25,318 nucleotides of DNA from CAIUVD01 sp044338255 (lineage in GTDB: Bacteria; Planctomycetota; UBA11346): the NCBI GenBank assembly GCA_044338255.1, contig JBIILZ010000056.1, positions 1 to 25,318 on the forward strand, written 5' to 3'. Shown one piece after another: positions 6,933-14,816 of the stretch. Each line of letters starts with the position of its first letter. The stretch's first letter is position 1. Both the position numbers and the translations under genes were made by a program. A model generated the notes under the pieces. That model was not told the DNA's origin, did not search any database, and saw only the letters and a program-made list of their open reading frames with translations.

Positions 6933-6972
6933 TTGCGGTAGGGGGGTGTCGACCTACAGTCTGCAAGCCCCC
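6933..6972 (+). other. Candidate structured leader (possible pseudoknot) of the polyamine operon
   Basis: TTGC (6933-6936) and GTAGG (6938-6942) can pair with CCTAC (6953-6957) and GCAA (6963-6966), forming an extended stem. The loop contains GGGG (6943-6946), which can pair with CCCC in 6968-6972 just downstream, an H-type pseudoknot arrangement 19 nt before the Shine-Dalgarno of the next gene. It matches no riboswitch class I recognise. The pairing is by eye, and G/C runs pair easily by chance. Confidence 0.3.
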
Positions 6973-6998
6973 GGGCATCACTGGTGAAGCGAGGAATT

Positions 6999-7955
6999 AT
7001 GGCTACCAAACAGCGCTATATTGTCGAAGCATTGAACCCCAATTTCGGCTATTTCTACCGTGCGGGGAAAACCTTGCATACGAGTAAGACGAAGTTCCAG
7101 AACATCGAGGTCATCGAATCCGAGGAATTCGGCCGAGTCATGCTCCTTGATGGCGTCACCCAGGTGACCTCGCGCAATGAATTCCTCTACCATGAGCCGA
7201 TGGTCCATCCCGCGCTCATCGGCCATCCCCATCCCAGCGATGTGCTGATCATCGGTGCCGGCGATGGCGGAATCCTTCGTGAGGTGCTCAAGCACGACAC
7301 CGTCGAGCGGGCGGTGATGGCCGAGCTCGATGGCGGTGTGGTCGACTTCTGCGCCAAGCTCATGCCCGAGATCAGCGATGGCGCCTTCACCGATCGCCGG
7401 ACCAAGCTTGAAATCGGCGACGGCCGCAAATATGTCGAGAAAACCAAGTCGAAGTTCGATGTCGTGATCATGGACATGACCGATCCCTTCGGGCCGGCGG
7501 TGATGCTCTACACCAAGGAGTTCTTCACCGCCGTGAAGCGCACCTTCAAGACCCCCGATGGCATCTTTGTAATGCATACCGAGTCGCCGATCTCGCGTCC
7601 GCGGACCTTCCAGCAGTGCCATCGGACCTTGGCCGGAGTCTTCAAGTACCGCCGCACGTTCTACCTCTACATCCACATGTATGCGGTGCTGTGGTCGGTG
7701 ACGGTGTGTTCGGACAACGTCGATGTCAGTACCTTTAATGCCGTCGACATCGGCGTGCGCCTCAATGCGCGCGGAGTCTCGGGGCTGAAGTGCTACAACG
7801 GTGCCACGCACCAAGCGATGTTGACTCCTATGCCGTTCGTTCAAGATCTCCTCGATGACCTTGCTTCCGTTCCCGTCATCACCGACAAAAAACCCATCGT
7901 ACTCGACGAGATAGACATTAACTCGTCGGACAAACTCACCATGACCGAGGCTTAA
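6999..7955 (+). CDS. speE: Polyamine aminopropyltransferase (spermidine synthase)
   Basis: A 318-aa enzyme that transfers aminopropyl from decarboxylated SAM to putrescine or a similar diamine. It has the N-terminal beta domain and Rossmann core: YHEPMVHP (64-71), GAGDGG (86-91), acidic E109/D111 for the nucleoside, GDGRKYV (140-146) and the signature MDMTDPFGPA (158-167), which carries the catalytic/amine-binding Asps D159 and D162. ATG 6999 is preceded by GAGG with correct spacing; an in-frame GTG at 6984 is less likely. It leads a tight cluster with ODC (7 nt gap) and a second aminopropyltransferase. No SAM decarboxylase (SpeD) is in the window, so the aminopropyl donor must be made elsewhere. 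The exact product (spermidine, thermospermine or norspermidine) is not determinable. Confidence 0.93.
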   Translation: MATKQRYIVEALNPNFGYFYRAGKTLHTSKTKFQNIEVIESEEFGRVMLLDGVTQVTSRNEFLYHEPMVHPALIGHPHPSDVLIIGAGDGGILREVLKHDTVERAVMAELDGGVVDFCAKLMPEISDGAFTDRRTKLEIGDGRKYVEKTKSKFDVVIMDMTDPFGPAVMLYTKEFFTAVKRTFKTPDGIFVMHTESPISRPRTFQQCHRTLAGVFKYRRTFYLYIHMYAVLWSVTVCSDNVDVSTFNAVDIGVRLNARGVSGLKCYNGATHQAMLTPMPFVQDLLDDLASVPVITDKKPIVLDEIDINSSDKLTMTEA

Positions 7956-7962
7956 GCGAATC

Positions 7963-9093
7963 ATGTCGTTCTCCGTCGATCCTTCACGTATCCGAAGCCT
8001 GGCCGCCGAGCATGGCACGCCGTTACTGCTGTTGTCCACCCGGACAATCGTCAGCCAGTACCGGACCCTGCAGGCGGCCCTACCCGGCGTGCTCCTCCAC
8101 TACGCGCTCAAACCACTGCCACATCCGGCGGTGGTCAAGGCGCTCCACGAGATCGGTGCCTATTTCGATCTGGCCACCAACGGTGAGGTTGATGTCGTGC
8201 GTGATGCCGGCGTCCCCGCTGATAAGTGCATCCAGACCCACCCGATCAAGCGTGACAGCGACATCCGCTACACCCTGGCCTATGGCTGCAAGACCTTCGT
8301 CTTCGACAACCAGTACGAGTTGCCGAAATTCCTGCCCTACAAGGATCAGGTCGAATTGATGATGCGCCTGAGCTTCCGCAACAAGGACGCGCGTTGCGAC
8401 CTGAGTGCGAAGTTCGGCGTGCAACCGTCGGAAGCCCTCGAGCTGCTGCGCAAGGCCGTGGCCATGGGCCTCAAGGTCCGCGGCCTGAGCTTCCACGCCG
8501 GTTCGCAGCTGCTGAACAATTTCAAGTACGTCGAGGCCCTGACCTTCTGCCGGCAGCTGTTCAGTTTGGCGGCGCTCGAAGGCATCCATCTCGACACCAT
8601 GGACATCGGCGGCGGCTTCCCAGTGCCCTACACCGATCCGGTGATGCCGATCAATTATTACTGCCACCCCATCGCCAGCGAACTGCAGCGCATGTTCCCC
8701 GGCGTGCGCCTTATCGCTGAGCCCGGCCGCTTTATCAGTGCGCCCTCGATGACTCTGGTGTCGAGCGTCATGGGCAAGGCCATGCGGCAAGGTCGCATGT
8801 GGTACTACATGGATGACGGCCTCTATGGCTCGTATTCCGGCAAGCTCTTCGACCACGGTGATTATCAGTTCACCCCGCTGTCGAAGCTCGAAGGCAAGAG
8901 CGGCGGCGAAGAGCTGCTGTCCGTCGTCTCGGGCCCGACCTGCGACTCGATCGACGTCGTCTATCAGGACATCCAACTAGCCGAGATGGATTGCGGCGAT
9001 CTGTGCGTCAGCCCGATGATGGGCGCCTATACGTGGGCCTCGGCCACGGAGTTCAATTTCTTCCCCAAAGCCAAAATCGTCGTGATTGACTAA
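7963..9093 (+). CDS. PLP-dependent ornithine/lysine decarboxylase, alanine-racemase-fold type
   Basis: A 376-aa fold-type III (eukaryotic ODC-like) decarboxylase producing putrescine from ornithine and/or cadaverine from lysine. Visible features are the PLP lysine K50 in YALKPLPHP, FDLATNGEVDVV, the HAGSQ and DIGGGFP phosphate-binding loops, EPGRF, YYMDDGLYGS, and the active-site cysteine motif GPTCDSIDVV contributed across the dimer. The C-terminal GAYTWASATEFNFF is typical of the group. Ornithine versus lysine preference cannot be assigned by eye. It sits 7 nt after speE and 10 nt before the second aminopropyltransferase, so diamine and aminopropylated products are made from one transcript. 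The name speC belongs to an unrelated fold and is not used. Confidence 0.92.
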   Translation: MSFSVDPSRIRSLAAEHGTPLLLLSTRTIVSQYRTLQAALPGVLLHYALKPLPHPAVVKALHEIGAYFDLATNGEVDVVRDAGVPADKCIQTHPIKRDSDIRYTLAYGCKTFVFDNQYELPKFLPYKDQVELMMRLSFRNKDARCDLSAKFGVQPSEALELLRKAVAMGLKVRGLSFHAGSQLLNNFKYVEALTFCRQLFSLAALEGIHLDTMDIGGGFPVPYTDPVMPINYYCHPIASELQRMFPGVRLIAEPGRFISAPSMTLVSSVMGKAMRQGRMWYYMDDGLYGSYSGKLFDHGDYQFTPLSKLEGKSGGEELLSVVSGPTCDSIDVVYQDIQLAEMDCGDLCVSPMMGAYTWASATEFNFFPKAKIVVID

Positions 9094-9103
9094 AGGTCGC
9101 ACC

Positions 9104-9958
9104 ATGCAAACCGAGAACCTTCGTCTGACCCTCAGCGACCGCTTCCATGACCGCATCGGTCTGACGTTGCAGCTCAAGTCGTGTCTTCACTCGTCGACCT
9201 CGCCATTCCAGCATATTGCCGTCTACGACAGCACGGACCTCGGCAAGGTGCTGTGTCTGGGCGGCTCGATCGCCCTCACCGAACTGGACGAGGCGTGGTA
9301 CGCTGAACAGCTCGTGCATCCGGCCCTGTCGGTGCACCCCACCGCCAAGCGGGTGCTGATCGTCGGTGGCGGTGATGGCGGCCTGGCGCGCGAGTGCCTG
9401 CGTTACCCCAACATCGAAAGCGTCACCGTGGTCGAGATCGACCGCCAGGTGGCCGAAGTCGCCGCGACTTATTTCCCGGCCCCGGCGGCGGCCCTGCGCG
9501 ATCTGCGCGTGAAGCTCATCTATGATGATGCCCACCGCTGGTTGCGCGATTGCCAGGAACGTTTCGATATCATCCTCATCGATTCCGCGGAACTGGTGAA
9601 TGCGCCGAGCGACGCGTTCTTCTCGCTATCGTTCGCCGAAACCGTGTTCAGCGCCCTCGAAGACGATGGCATCCTGGTGCTGCCGCTGGGTTGCCCGACT
9701 TTCGAGACCGATCTCTGCCGGGCTTCCTTGCGCGCCTTGTCGACGCGCTTCGCGCATCCCAACGTCTACCGCCTGCATCTGCCGAGCCTGCCGACCGGTG
9801 AATGGGCGGTGGCGTGGTGCTCGGGCAAGCGCACCCCAGACCAGGTGGCGACCAAGCCCGAGGGCGTGAGCAGCCTGCAGAGCTGGCAGCCCAAGCTGCA
9901 AGCTGGGCTGTTCATCCTGCCGCGCCAGATCCAGCGTCAGCTCGGCATCCCCGGTTGA
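9104..9958 (+). CDS. Divergent second aminopropyltransferase-like protein
   Basis: A 284-aa spermidine-synthase-fold protein. It keeps the beta domain, the entry motif DEAWYAEQLVHPAL (Y66, E68, H72), the SAM-type loop GGGDGG (88-93), VEIDR (110-114) and DDAHRWL (141-147). At the place of the usual D-x-TDP-x-GPA signature it reads LIDSAELVNAPSDAFF, so D160 remains but the second Asp and the GPA loop are replaced. This suggests a different amine substrate, such as a longer polyamine, or a non-catalytic partner. AAAGG (9092-9096) precedes ATG 9104 at good spacing. It closes the polyamine trio and is followed after 7 nt by the DUF58 gene. Confidence 0.85.
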   Translation: MQTENLRLTLSDRFHDRIGLTLQLKSCLHSSTSPFQHIAVYDSTDLGKVLCLGGSIALTELDEAWYAEQLVHPALSVHPTAKRVLIVGGGDGGLARECLRYPNIESVTVVEIDRQVAEVAATYFPAPAAALRDLRVKLIYDDAHRWLRDCQERFDIILIDSAELVNAPSDAFFSLSFAETVFSALEDDGILVLPLGCPTFETDLCRASLRALSTRFAHPNVYRLHLPSLPTGEWAVAWCSGKRTPDQVATKPEGVSSLQSWQPKLQAGLFILPRQIQRQLGIPG

Positions 9959-9965
9959 TCCGCTG

Positions 9966-10868
9966 ATGGCTGCGACCGCCTCGCCGTTGATCAGTACCGC
10001 TGATCTCGCCCGACTGCACTCGTTGGAGGTGGTCGCGCGCATCATCGTCGAAGGTTTGCGCACCGGCACTCATCGCAGCCCGCACAAGGGCCACAGCATC
10101 GAATTCGCCGATCACCGGGCCTATGTGCCGGGCGATGATCTGCGCCACCTGGACTGGAAGGTCCTCGGGCGCAGCGATCGCCTGGTGCTCAAACGCTACG
10201 AGGCCGAAACCGACCTCGGGTGCACGCTGGTAGTCGATGGCTCGGCGAGCATGGGCTATCAGGGCGAACGCGCCTCGGTGAGCAAATTCCGCTATGCCTC
10301 CATGATCGCGGCGAGCGTCGCCTACTTGGTCATCGACGAGCGCGATCGCGCCGGCCTGGTGCTGTTTCACGAGCAGGCCGTCAGCGAATTCCGCCCGGCG
10401 ACGCAGGGCCAGCTGGTGCGCATCTGCCGCGCCCTCGAAGGGCACACGCCCGCCCAGGGCACCGACATCAGCAAGGGCCTTGAGCATATCATCGCCCCTG
10501 CCAGTCAGCGCGGGCTGGTGATCCTCTTGTCGGACTGCCTTGCCGACCCCGCCGAGCTTGAGCGCACCATCGATCGTCTGGCTCATCGCGGCCACGATCT
10601 GGCGTTGGTGTGGGTACTCGATCCGGATGAGATCGATCTCGCGGTGGCGACGGTCTCGAAGTTCGAAGGGCTCGAAGGCGACGGCGAGCTGACTGCCGAG
10701 CCACGTGCTTTACGCACCGCCTACCTCGAACAGGTGCAAGCGCATCGTCTGGCATTGCAGACCATGTGCCGCAAACGCAAAATGGCCTTCATCGAAGCGC
10801 CCACGTCGGAGCCGCTTCACGTCCCCTTGAACCGCTTGCTGGTAGCCCTCCATGAAGAACGTCGCTGA
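9966..10868 (+). CDS. DUF58 / von Willebrand factor A-like protein
   Basis: A 300-aa cytoplasmic DUF58 protein. The family signature GTHRSPHKGHSIEFADHRAY (34-53) continues with PGDDLRHLDWKVLGRSDRLVLKRY, followed by a vWA-like domain with MIDAS DGSASM (91-96) and a later GTDISKGL motif. DUF58 proteins usually work with a MoxR-type AAA+ ATPase in maturation of metal-containing or surface complexes. No MoxR gene is adjacent here, which is atypical; the partner may be elsewhere. No membrane segment is evident, unlike many longer DUF58 proteins. It is 7 nt after the polyamine cluster and its last 17 nt overlap the guanylyltransferase gene. Function unknown. Confidence 0.88.
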   Translation: MAATASPLISTADLARLHSLEVVARIIVEGLRTGTHRSPHKGHSIEFADHRAYVPGDDLRHLDWKVLGRSDRLVLKRYEAETDLGCTLVVDGSASMGYQGERASVSKFRYASMIAASVAYLVIDERDRAGLVLFHEQAVSEFRPATQGQLVRICRALEGHTPAQGTDISKGLEHIIAPASQRGLVILLSDCLADPAELERTIDRLAHRGHDLALVWVLDPDEIDLAVATVSKFEGLEGDGELTAEPRALRTAYLEQVQAHRLALQTMCRKRKMAFIEAPTSEPLHVPLNRLLVALHEERR

Positions 10869-11961
10869 CACCTCCGCCGATTCCGCCCACGTTTATGCGG
10901 TGATCATGGCCGGTGGTTCTGGCACCCGCTTCTGGCCGATCAGCCGCGGGGCGGCGCCCAAGCAGTTGGTGCGCATCGTCGGCGATGCGACCATGATCCA
11001 GGCGACTGTGGCCCGCCTGCAGCCGTACATCCCCGCCGAGCGGGTACTGATCGTGACCACCGCCGCCCTCGCCGCCGAGACCCGTCGGCAGTTGCCGGCG
11101 CTCAAGCCCGAGCACGTCATCGCTGAGCCGGTCGGTCGCGATACCGCCGCCTGCGTCGCCTTGGCGGCACTGGTCATCAACCGCATCGATCCCCAGGGCA
11201 CGATGATCCTCTTGCCTGCCGATCAGGTGATCACGCCGACTACTGATTTCCAGGCTGCGCTCGCGGTCGGCGTGGCCAGTGCCCAGGCCGGCAACCTCGT
11301 GACCTTCGGCATCCAGCCGCGCTTCGCGGCCACTGGCTACGGTTATATCGAGGTTGGTGCGCCGCTGTCGTCGACGGCGGGAATCTCCGTCAACCAGGTC
11401 GCGCGCTTCGTCGAAAAGCCCGATCAGGCCCATGCTGAGAAATATCTGGCTGCCGGCACCTATCGCTGGAACGCCGGCATTTTCTGCTGGCAGGCGGCGG
11501 TGGTGATCGCCGAGTTGCGCCAGCACTGTAGCTGGCTGATGGACGCGCTCGTACCGCTCGAAGCCGCCTGGGGCACATCGAATTGGGAACAGGTGTTCAA
11601 CGACGTCTATCAGCCTTTGAAGCGTATCAGCATCGATTACGCGCTGATGGAGAAGTCACAGCGTATCTGCGTCGTCACCGGTACCTACCTGTGGGACGAC
11701 GTCGGTTCCTGGGACAGCCTCTATGATCATCTGCCGGCCGATCCCCATGGCGTCATCAGCCGCGGGCCGACCCTCACCATCGATTGCCATGACAGCCTGC
11801 TGATGTCCGAGACCGGCCAGCTGATCGCCGGCATCGGTCTCAGCGGCATGTCGGTGATCGCCACCAAGGACGCCATCCTGGTGGTGCCCAAGGGGCGTAG
11901 CCAAGAGGTCAAGCAGGTGGTCGATGCGCTCAAGGCGCAGGGGCGCGGCGAGCTGCTCTGA
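10852..11961 (+). CDS. manC: Mannose-1-phosphate guanylyltransferase
   Basis: A 369-aa nucleotidyltransferase making GDP-mannose from mannose-1-phosphate and GTP for polysaccharide or glycoprotein synthesis. The N-terminal nucleotide-binding signature is MAGGSGTRFWPIS (19-31), then PKQLV (36-40), EPVGRDTAACVALAA, LPADQVI, ATGYGYIEVG, RFVEKPD and WNAGIFCW; a partial left-handed beta-helix-like tail ends in VVPKGRSQEVK. The length matches the single-domain form, without the fused phosphomannose isomerase of bifunctional enzymes. It starts 17 nt inside DUF58 and is convergent with rnc, with 23 nt between and no terminator hairpin visible. Confidence 0.93.
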   Translation: MKNVADTSADSAHVYAVIMAGGSGTRFWPISRGAAPKQLVRIVGDATMIQATVARLQPYIPAERVLIVTTAALAAETRRQLPALKPEHVIAEPVGRDTAACVALAALVINRIDPQGTMILLPADQVITPTTDFQAALAVGVASAQAGNLVTFGIQPRFAATGYGYIEVGAPLSSTAGISVNQVARFVEKPDQAHAEKYLAAGTYRWNAGIFCWQAAVVIAELRQHCSWLMDALVPLEAAWGTSNWEQVFNDVYQPLKRISIDYALMEKSQRICVVTGTYLWDDVGSWDSLYDHLPADPHGVISRGPTLTIDCHDSLLMSETGQLIAGIGLSGMSVIATKDAILVVPKGRSQEVKQVVDALKAQGRGELL

Positions 11962-11984
11962 TCACACGCCCAGCCGTGCGCTGT

Positions 11985-12719
11985 TCACTCGGCGTACGGC
12001 CAGCGGCTCAGGAGCATGCGCGCGGCTTCGGCTTCGGCCCGGCGACGGCCATTGCCGGTGCCGCTGCCGTGCAGCTCGCCGGCCCTGACCGTGGCTTGGA
12101 ACAGCGGCGCATGGTCGGTGCCCCCGCTCCGCTCGCAGGTGTATAGTGGCAGGGCGAGTTGCTGCTTGTGGCACAGTTCCTGGAGCCGCATGCGCGGATC
12201 GGTGGTGCCATGTGTGGGATCGTCGAGCAGATGCCCGAGCAGGCGCTCGACGGCGGTCGCCAGGGCTTCCCAGCCGCCATCGAGAAAGGTTCCGCCGAGC
12301 AGGCCTTCGGCGAGGTTGGCCTTCACTGAAACTGGCCAAGATTCAGGGCCGCCTTCGCCTAATTGCGCGCCGACCAGGCAATGCGGGAGCAGGCCGGTCT
12401 GATCGATGGCCGCGGCGAGGACTTCGCGCGAGGCGAGTTTGGCCTTCCAGCGCGAGAGTTCGCCTTCATCGGCTTCCGGAAAGCGTCGGTAGAGCTGGTG
12501 GCACAAGGCCGCACCGAGCAGGGCGTCGCCGAGGAATTCGATGCGCTCATTGGCCTGTTCGCGTTTTTTCTGGGCAGTGGCCTGAGCGCCGCAGCGACTC
12601 GCATGCGTACAGGCACGTAGGAGCAGGTGCTCATCGTTGAAACAATGACCAAGGACATCGTGCACGGCCTGCAGGCGGGCAGCTTCAGCGGTGCGGAGGG
12701 GATGCGCGGGGTCGGCCAT
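11985..12719 (-). CDS. rnc: Ribonuclease III
   Basis: A 244-aa double-strand-specific endoribonuclease acting in rRNA and mRNA processing. The nuclease domain has THASR (38-42) and the signature NERIEFLGDALLG (57-69), giving E58, E61 and D65. The second metal site reads VKANLAEGLLGG (132-143) with E138; the residue matching E. coli Asp114 is Asn135, a substitution that also occurs in other bacterial lineages. A C-terminal dsRNA-binding domain spans about 175-242. An ATG at 12719 is chosen over an in-frame upstream start at 13001 because the extra 94 residues would overlap the divergent kinase gene and have no family match. Confidence 0.92.
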   Translation of the reverse strand: MADPAHPLRTAEAARLQAVHDVLGHCFNDEHLLLRACTHASRCGAQATAQKKREQANERIEFLGDALLGAALCHQLYRRFPEADEGELSRWKAKLASREVLAAAIDQTGLLPHCLVGAQLGEGGPESWPVSVKANLAEGLLGGTFLDGGWEALATAVERLLGHLLDDPTHGTTDPRMRLQELCHKQQLALPLYTCERSGGTDHAPLFQATVRAGELHGSGTGNGRRRAEAEAARMLLSRWPYAE

Positions 12720-12739
12720 GTGTCTCGACAGTAAGCGGA

Positions 12740-12754
12740 TTGCCCTGGGGGCAA
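12740..12754. other. Small inverted repeat between divergent rnc and kinase genes
   Basis: TTGCCC (12740-12745) and GGGCAA (12749-12754) form a 6-bp dyad with a 3-nt centre in the 75-nt divergent region. It may be an operator or a chance palindrome in GC-rich DNA. No convincing -35/-10 pair was found here for either direction. Confidence 0.3.
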
Positions 12755-12794
12755 CGAGGGTGGAATCTGTTACGGGGCTGGGCATCATCCGCTC

Positions 12795-13973
12795 ATGGCC
12801 AACGTCGTCGCTGCAAGTAAAACCGAAGGCATCCTGCAGACCTGCAAGGCCTGCGCGCATGAGTTCCGGGCCCCGCAGAAGCTCATGGGCAAGGAGATGC
12901 CCTGTCCGTATTGTCGGCGACTCATGCTCCTGAGCGAGGTCAAGGTGGTCAACGAAGACCGCTTGGTGGGTCGCGAGGTCGCCGGCTGCACTTTGCTGCA
13001 ACGCCTTGGCGCCGGCGCACTCGGCGTGGTCTATGCCGCCGATCAGAAGGCCATGGAGCGTAAGGTCGCGATCAAGATGCTCTCGAGCAAGGCCGCCACC
13101 GAGCCCGAGACAGTCACGCGTTTCCAGCGCGAAGCCCGTTTATGCGCCCAGATCCAGCATCCCAACGTGGTCGGGGTCTACGATTGCGGCCACGAACGCG
13201 GCGTGCATTACCTGCTCATGGAACTGGTCGAAGGCGGGACCTTCGCTGGACTCATCGAAGAGCACGGCCATCTCAGCTGGCATGATACCTTTGCGTATGG
13301 GATGCAGATCGCCCGGGCCTTGGAGCACCTCCATTCCACCGACGTCATCCATCGCGACATCAAGCCGGCCAATGTGCTGATCACCTACGAAGGAGTCGCG
13401 AAGCTCGCCGACCTTGGCTTGGCCAAGCAACTTGGTGCCGAAGAAGTCAACGCCGCCACCGGGCTGACCATGCAGGGGGTGGCAATGGGCTCGCCGGCCT
13501 ACATGCCGCCGGAGCAGATCCGCTCGGCGAAGGACTCGACGGCGAGCTGTGACCTCTACGCCCTCGGAGCGAGCATGTTCCAGGCCCTGACCGGTAAGCT
13601 GCCCTTTGACGGTCGCAGCGCCACGGAAGTCATGGGCAAGGTCCTGCGCGATCCGGCACCATTGGTCAGCATCCACGACCCAACTATTCCCGCGGGCGTC
13701 GTCGAACTCATCGATCGCCTCTTGTCCAAGGAACCCAAGGGCCGTCCGGCGAGCGCCACGGCGCTGATCGCCGACATGGAAGCGGTGTTGCAGGACCCCA
13801 ACAAGGTCCGTCACGGCAACCGCTCGGCGGCGAAGAATGCGTCCGCCGCTGGTGCCACCGCCGGCAATCCGCTCCCAGAAACGACCGGCTTGCCGATGAT
13901 CGCCAAGGTCGTCATCGGTGTCAGTGCGGTCCTCGCACTGGTGTTCATCTACCTGGTTTTCAAAGGTCCATGA
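12795..13973 (+). CDS. Hanks-type Ser/Thr protein kinase with N-terminal zinc ribbon and C-terminal membrane anchor
   Basis: A 392-aa predicted membrane-tethered kinase. Residues 17-40 hold a CxxC...CxxC zinc ribbon (C17, C20, C37, C40). The kinase domain spans about 63-332: glycine loop GAGALGVVY (72-80), VAIK with Lys94, HRDIKPAN (186-193) and MGSPAYMPPE (231-240). The metal-binding DFG is DLG (206-208), a common variant that keeps the Asp. A linker rich in Ala, Asn and Gly leads to a single transmembrane helix (about 369-389) ending FKGP, so there is no extracellular sensor domain; sensing, if any, may use the zinc ribbon. It is divergent from rnc, and its stop overlaps the PHP gene start (ATGA), suggesting co-expression. 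Confidence 0.94.
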   Translation: MANVVAASKTEGILQTCKACAHEFRAPQKLMGKEMPCPYCRRLMLLSEVKVVNEDRLVGREVAGCTLLQRLGAGALGVVYAADQKAMERKVAIKMLSSKAATEPETVTRFQREARLCAQIQHPNVVGVYDCGHERGVHYLLMELVEGGTFAGLIEEHGHLSWHDTFAYGMQIARALEHLHSTDVIHRDIKPANVLITYEGVAKLADLGLAKQLGAEEVNAATGLTMQGVAMGSPAYMPPEQIRSAKDSTASCDLYALGASMFQALTGKLPFDGRSATEVMGKVLRDPAPLVSIHDPTIPAGVVELIDRLLSKEPKGRPASATALIADMEAVLQDPNKVRHGNRSAAKNASAAGATAGNPLPETTGLPMIAKVVIGVSAVLALVFIYLVFKGP

Positions 13974-14803
13974 AGGTCGACTTCCACCTGCATACGTGGT
14001 GCAGCGACGGGGCCCATGACCCCATCGAGATGCTTCACGCGATCCGTCATGCGGGGGTCGAATCGTTTGCCATTACCGACCACGACACGTGTTCTGGCTG
14101 GCGCGCCCTGGCCGGGACGCCCGGACTGCTGGCAGGGGTCGAGGCCACCGCTGGTCACGATCACCGCGAGGTCCACATCGTCGGCCTGGGCATCAATCCC
14201 GATCAGCTGATATTGTCGACGATGCTGGCACGGGTGCGGGTTCTGCGCGAGCATCGGCTGGGCGTCCTGCTGGCGCGCTTGCCGGCAACCATCAGCCGCG
14301 GTCTGACTGTCGATGATGTGCGCGATCGCCGCAGTCGCGGAGGGATCATCGCCGGCGAATCGCTGTCGCGGAATCACCTCGCGCGGGCTCTGGTGCAACG
14401 CGGTGGCGTGGCGAATTTCCGCGCCGCCTTCGATGATTGGCTGGGCGACGAGCACATGCGCGATCCGGCCTTGCCCGAGTTCCCCTCGATCGCGGAAGTA
14501 ACCGCCGCCATTCATGATGCCGGCGGCGTGGCGATCCTCGCCCATCCCGGGATGTACAAGACCGTGAGCGTGGTCGAAGAACTGATGGATGCGGGCTGCG
14601 ACGGACTTGAGGTCGAACATCCGCACCTTGATCCGACCTTCGCCGGGGCCTTGCGCAGCCGGGCGGTCGAGCGCGGGTGGTTCATGTCGGTGGGCACGGA
14701 TACCCACGTCCTCGGCAGCCGCCGTCCCGGGCATTGCGCGTTGGCGGATCATCTCCTGAATCCGTTGCTCGATCGCTTGGGCATCGCCCGCCTCGCGGCC
14801 TGA
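13970..14803 (+). CDS. PHP-domain phosphoesterase (TrpH/RNase AM-like)
   Basis: A 277-aa metal-dependent phosphoesterase. The metal ligands of the PHP fold are visible: HLH (His6, His8), Asp13, DHD (Asp37, His38), Glu58, His69, His192 in LAHPGM, and Asp244/His246 in GTDTHV. The family includes 3',5'-nucleoside bisphosphate phosphatases and the 5'-3' RNA trimming enzyme RNase AM. The length and order fit those, but the substrate cannot be fixed here. ATGA overlap with the upstream kinase indicates translational coupling. It is possibly an RNA- or nucleotide-processing partner, which is inference. Confidence 0.9.
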   Translation: MKVDFHLHTWCSDGAHDPIEMLHAIRHAGVESFAITDHDTCSGWRALAGTPGLLAGVEATAGHDHREVHIVGLGINPDQLILSTMLARVRVLREHRLGVLLARLPATISRGLTVDDVRDRRSRGGIIAGESLSRNHLARALVQRGGVANFRAAFDDWLGDEHMRDPALPEFPSIAEVTAAIHDAGGVAILAHPGMYKTVSVVEELMDAGCDGLEVEHPHLDPTFAGALRSRAVERGWFMSVGTDTHVLGSRRPGHCALADHLLNPLLDRLGIARLAA

Positions 14804-14816
14804 CCCGCCGTCAGTC

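Noticed and set aside
12720..13001. N-terminal extension of RNase III to an upstream start
   Set aside because: It would run through the divergent kinase start, and the extra 94 residues have no RNase III character.
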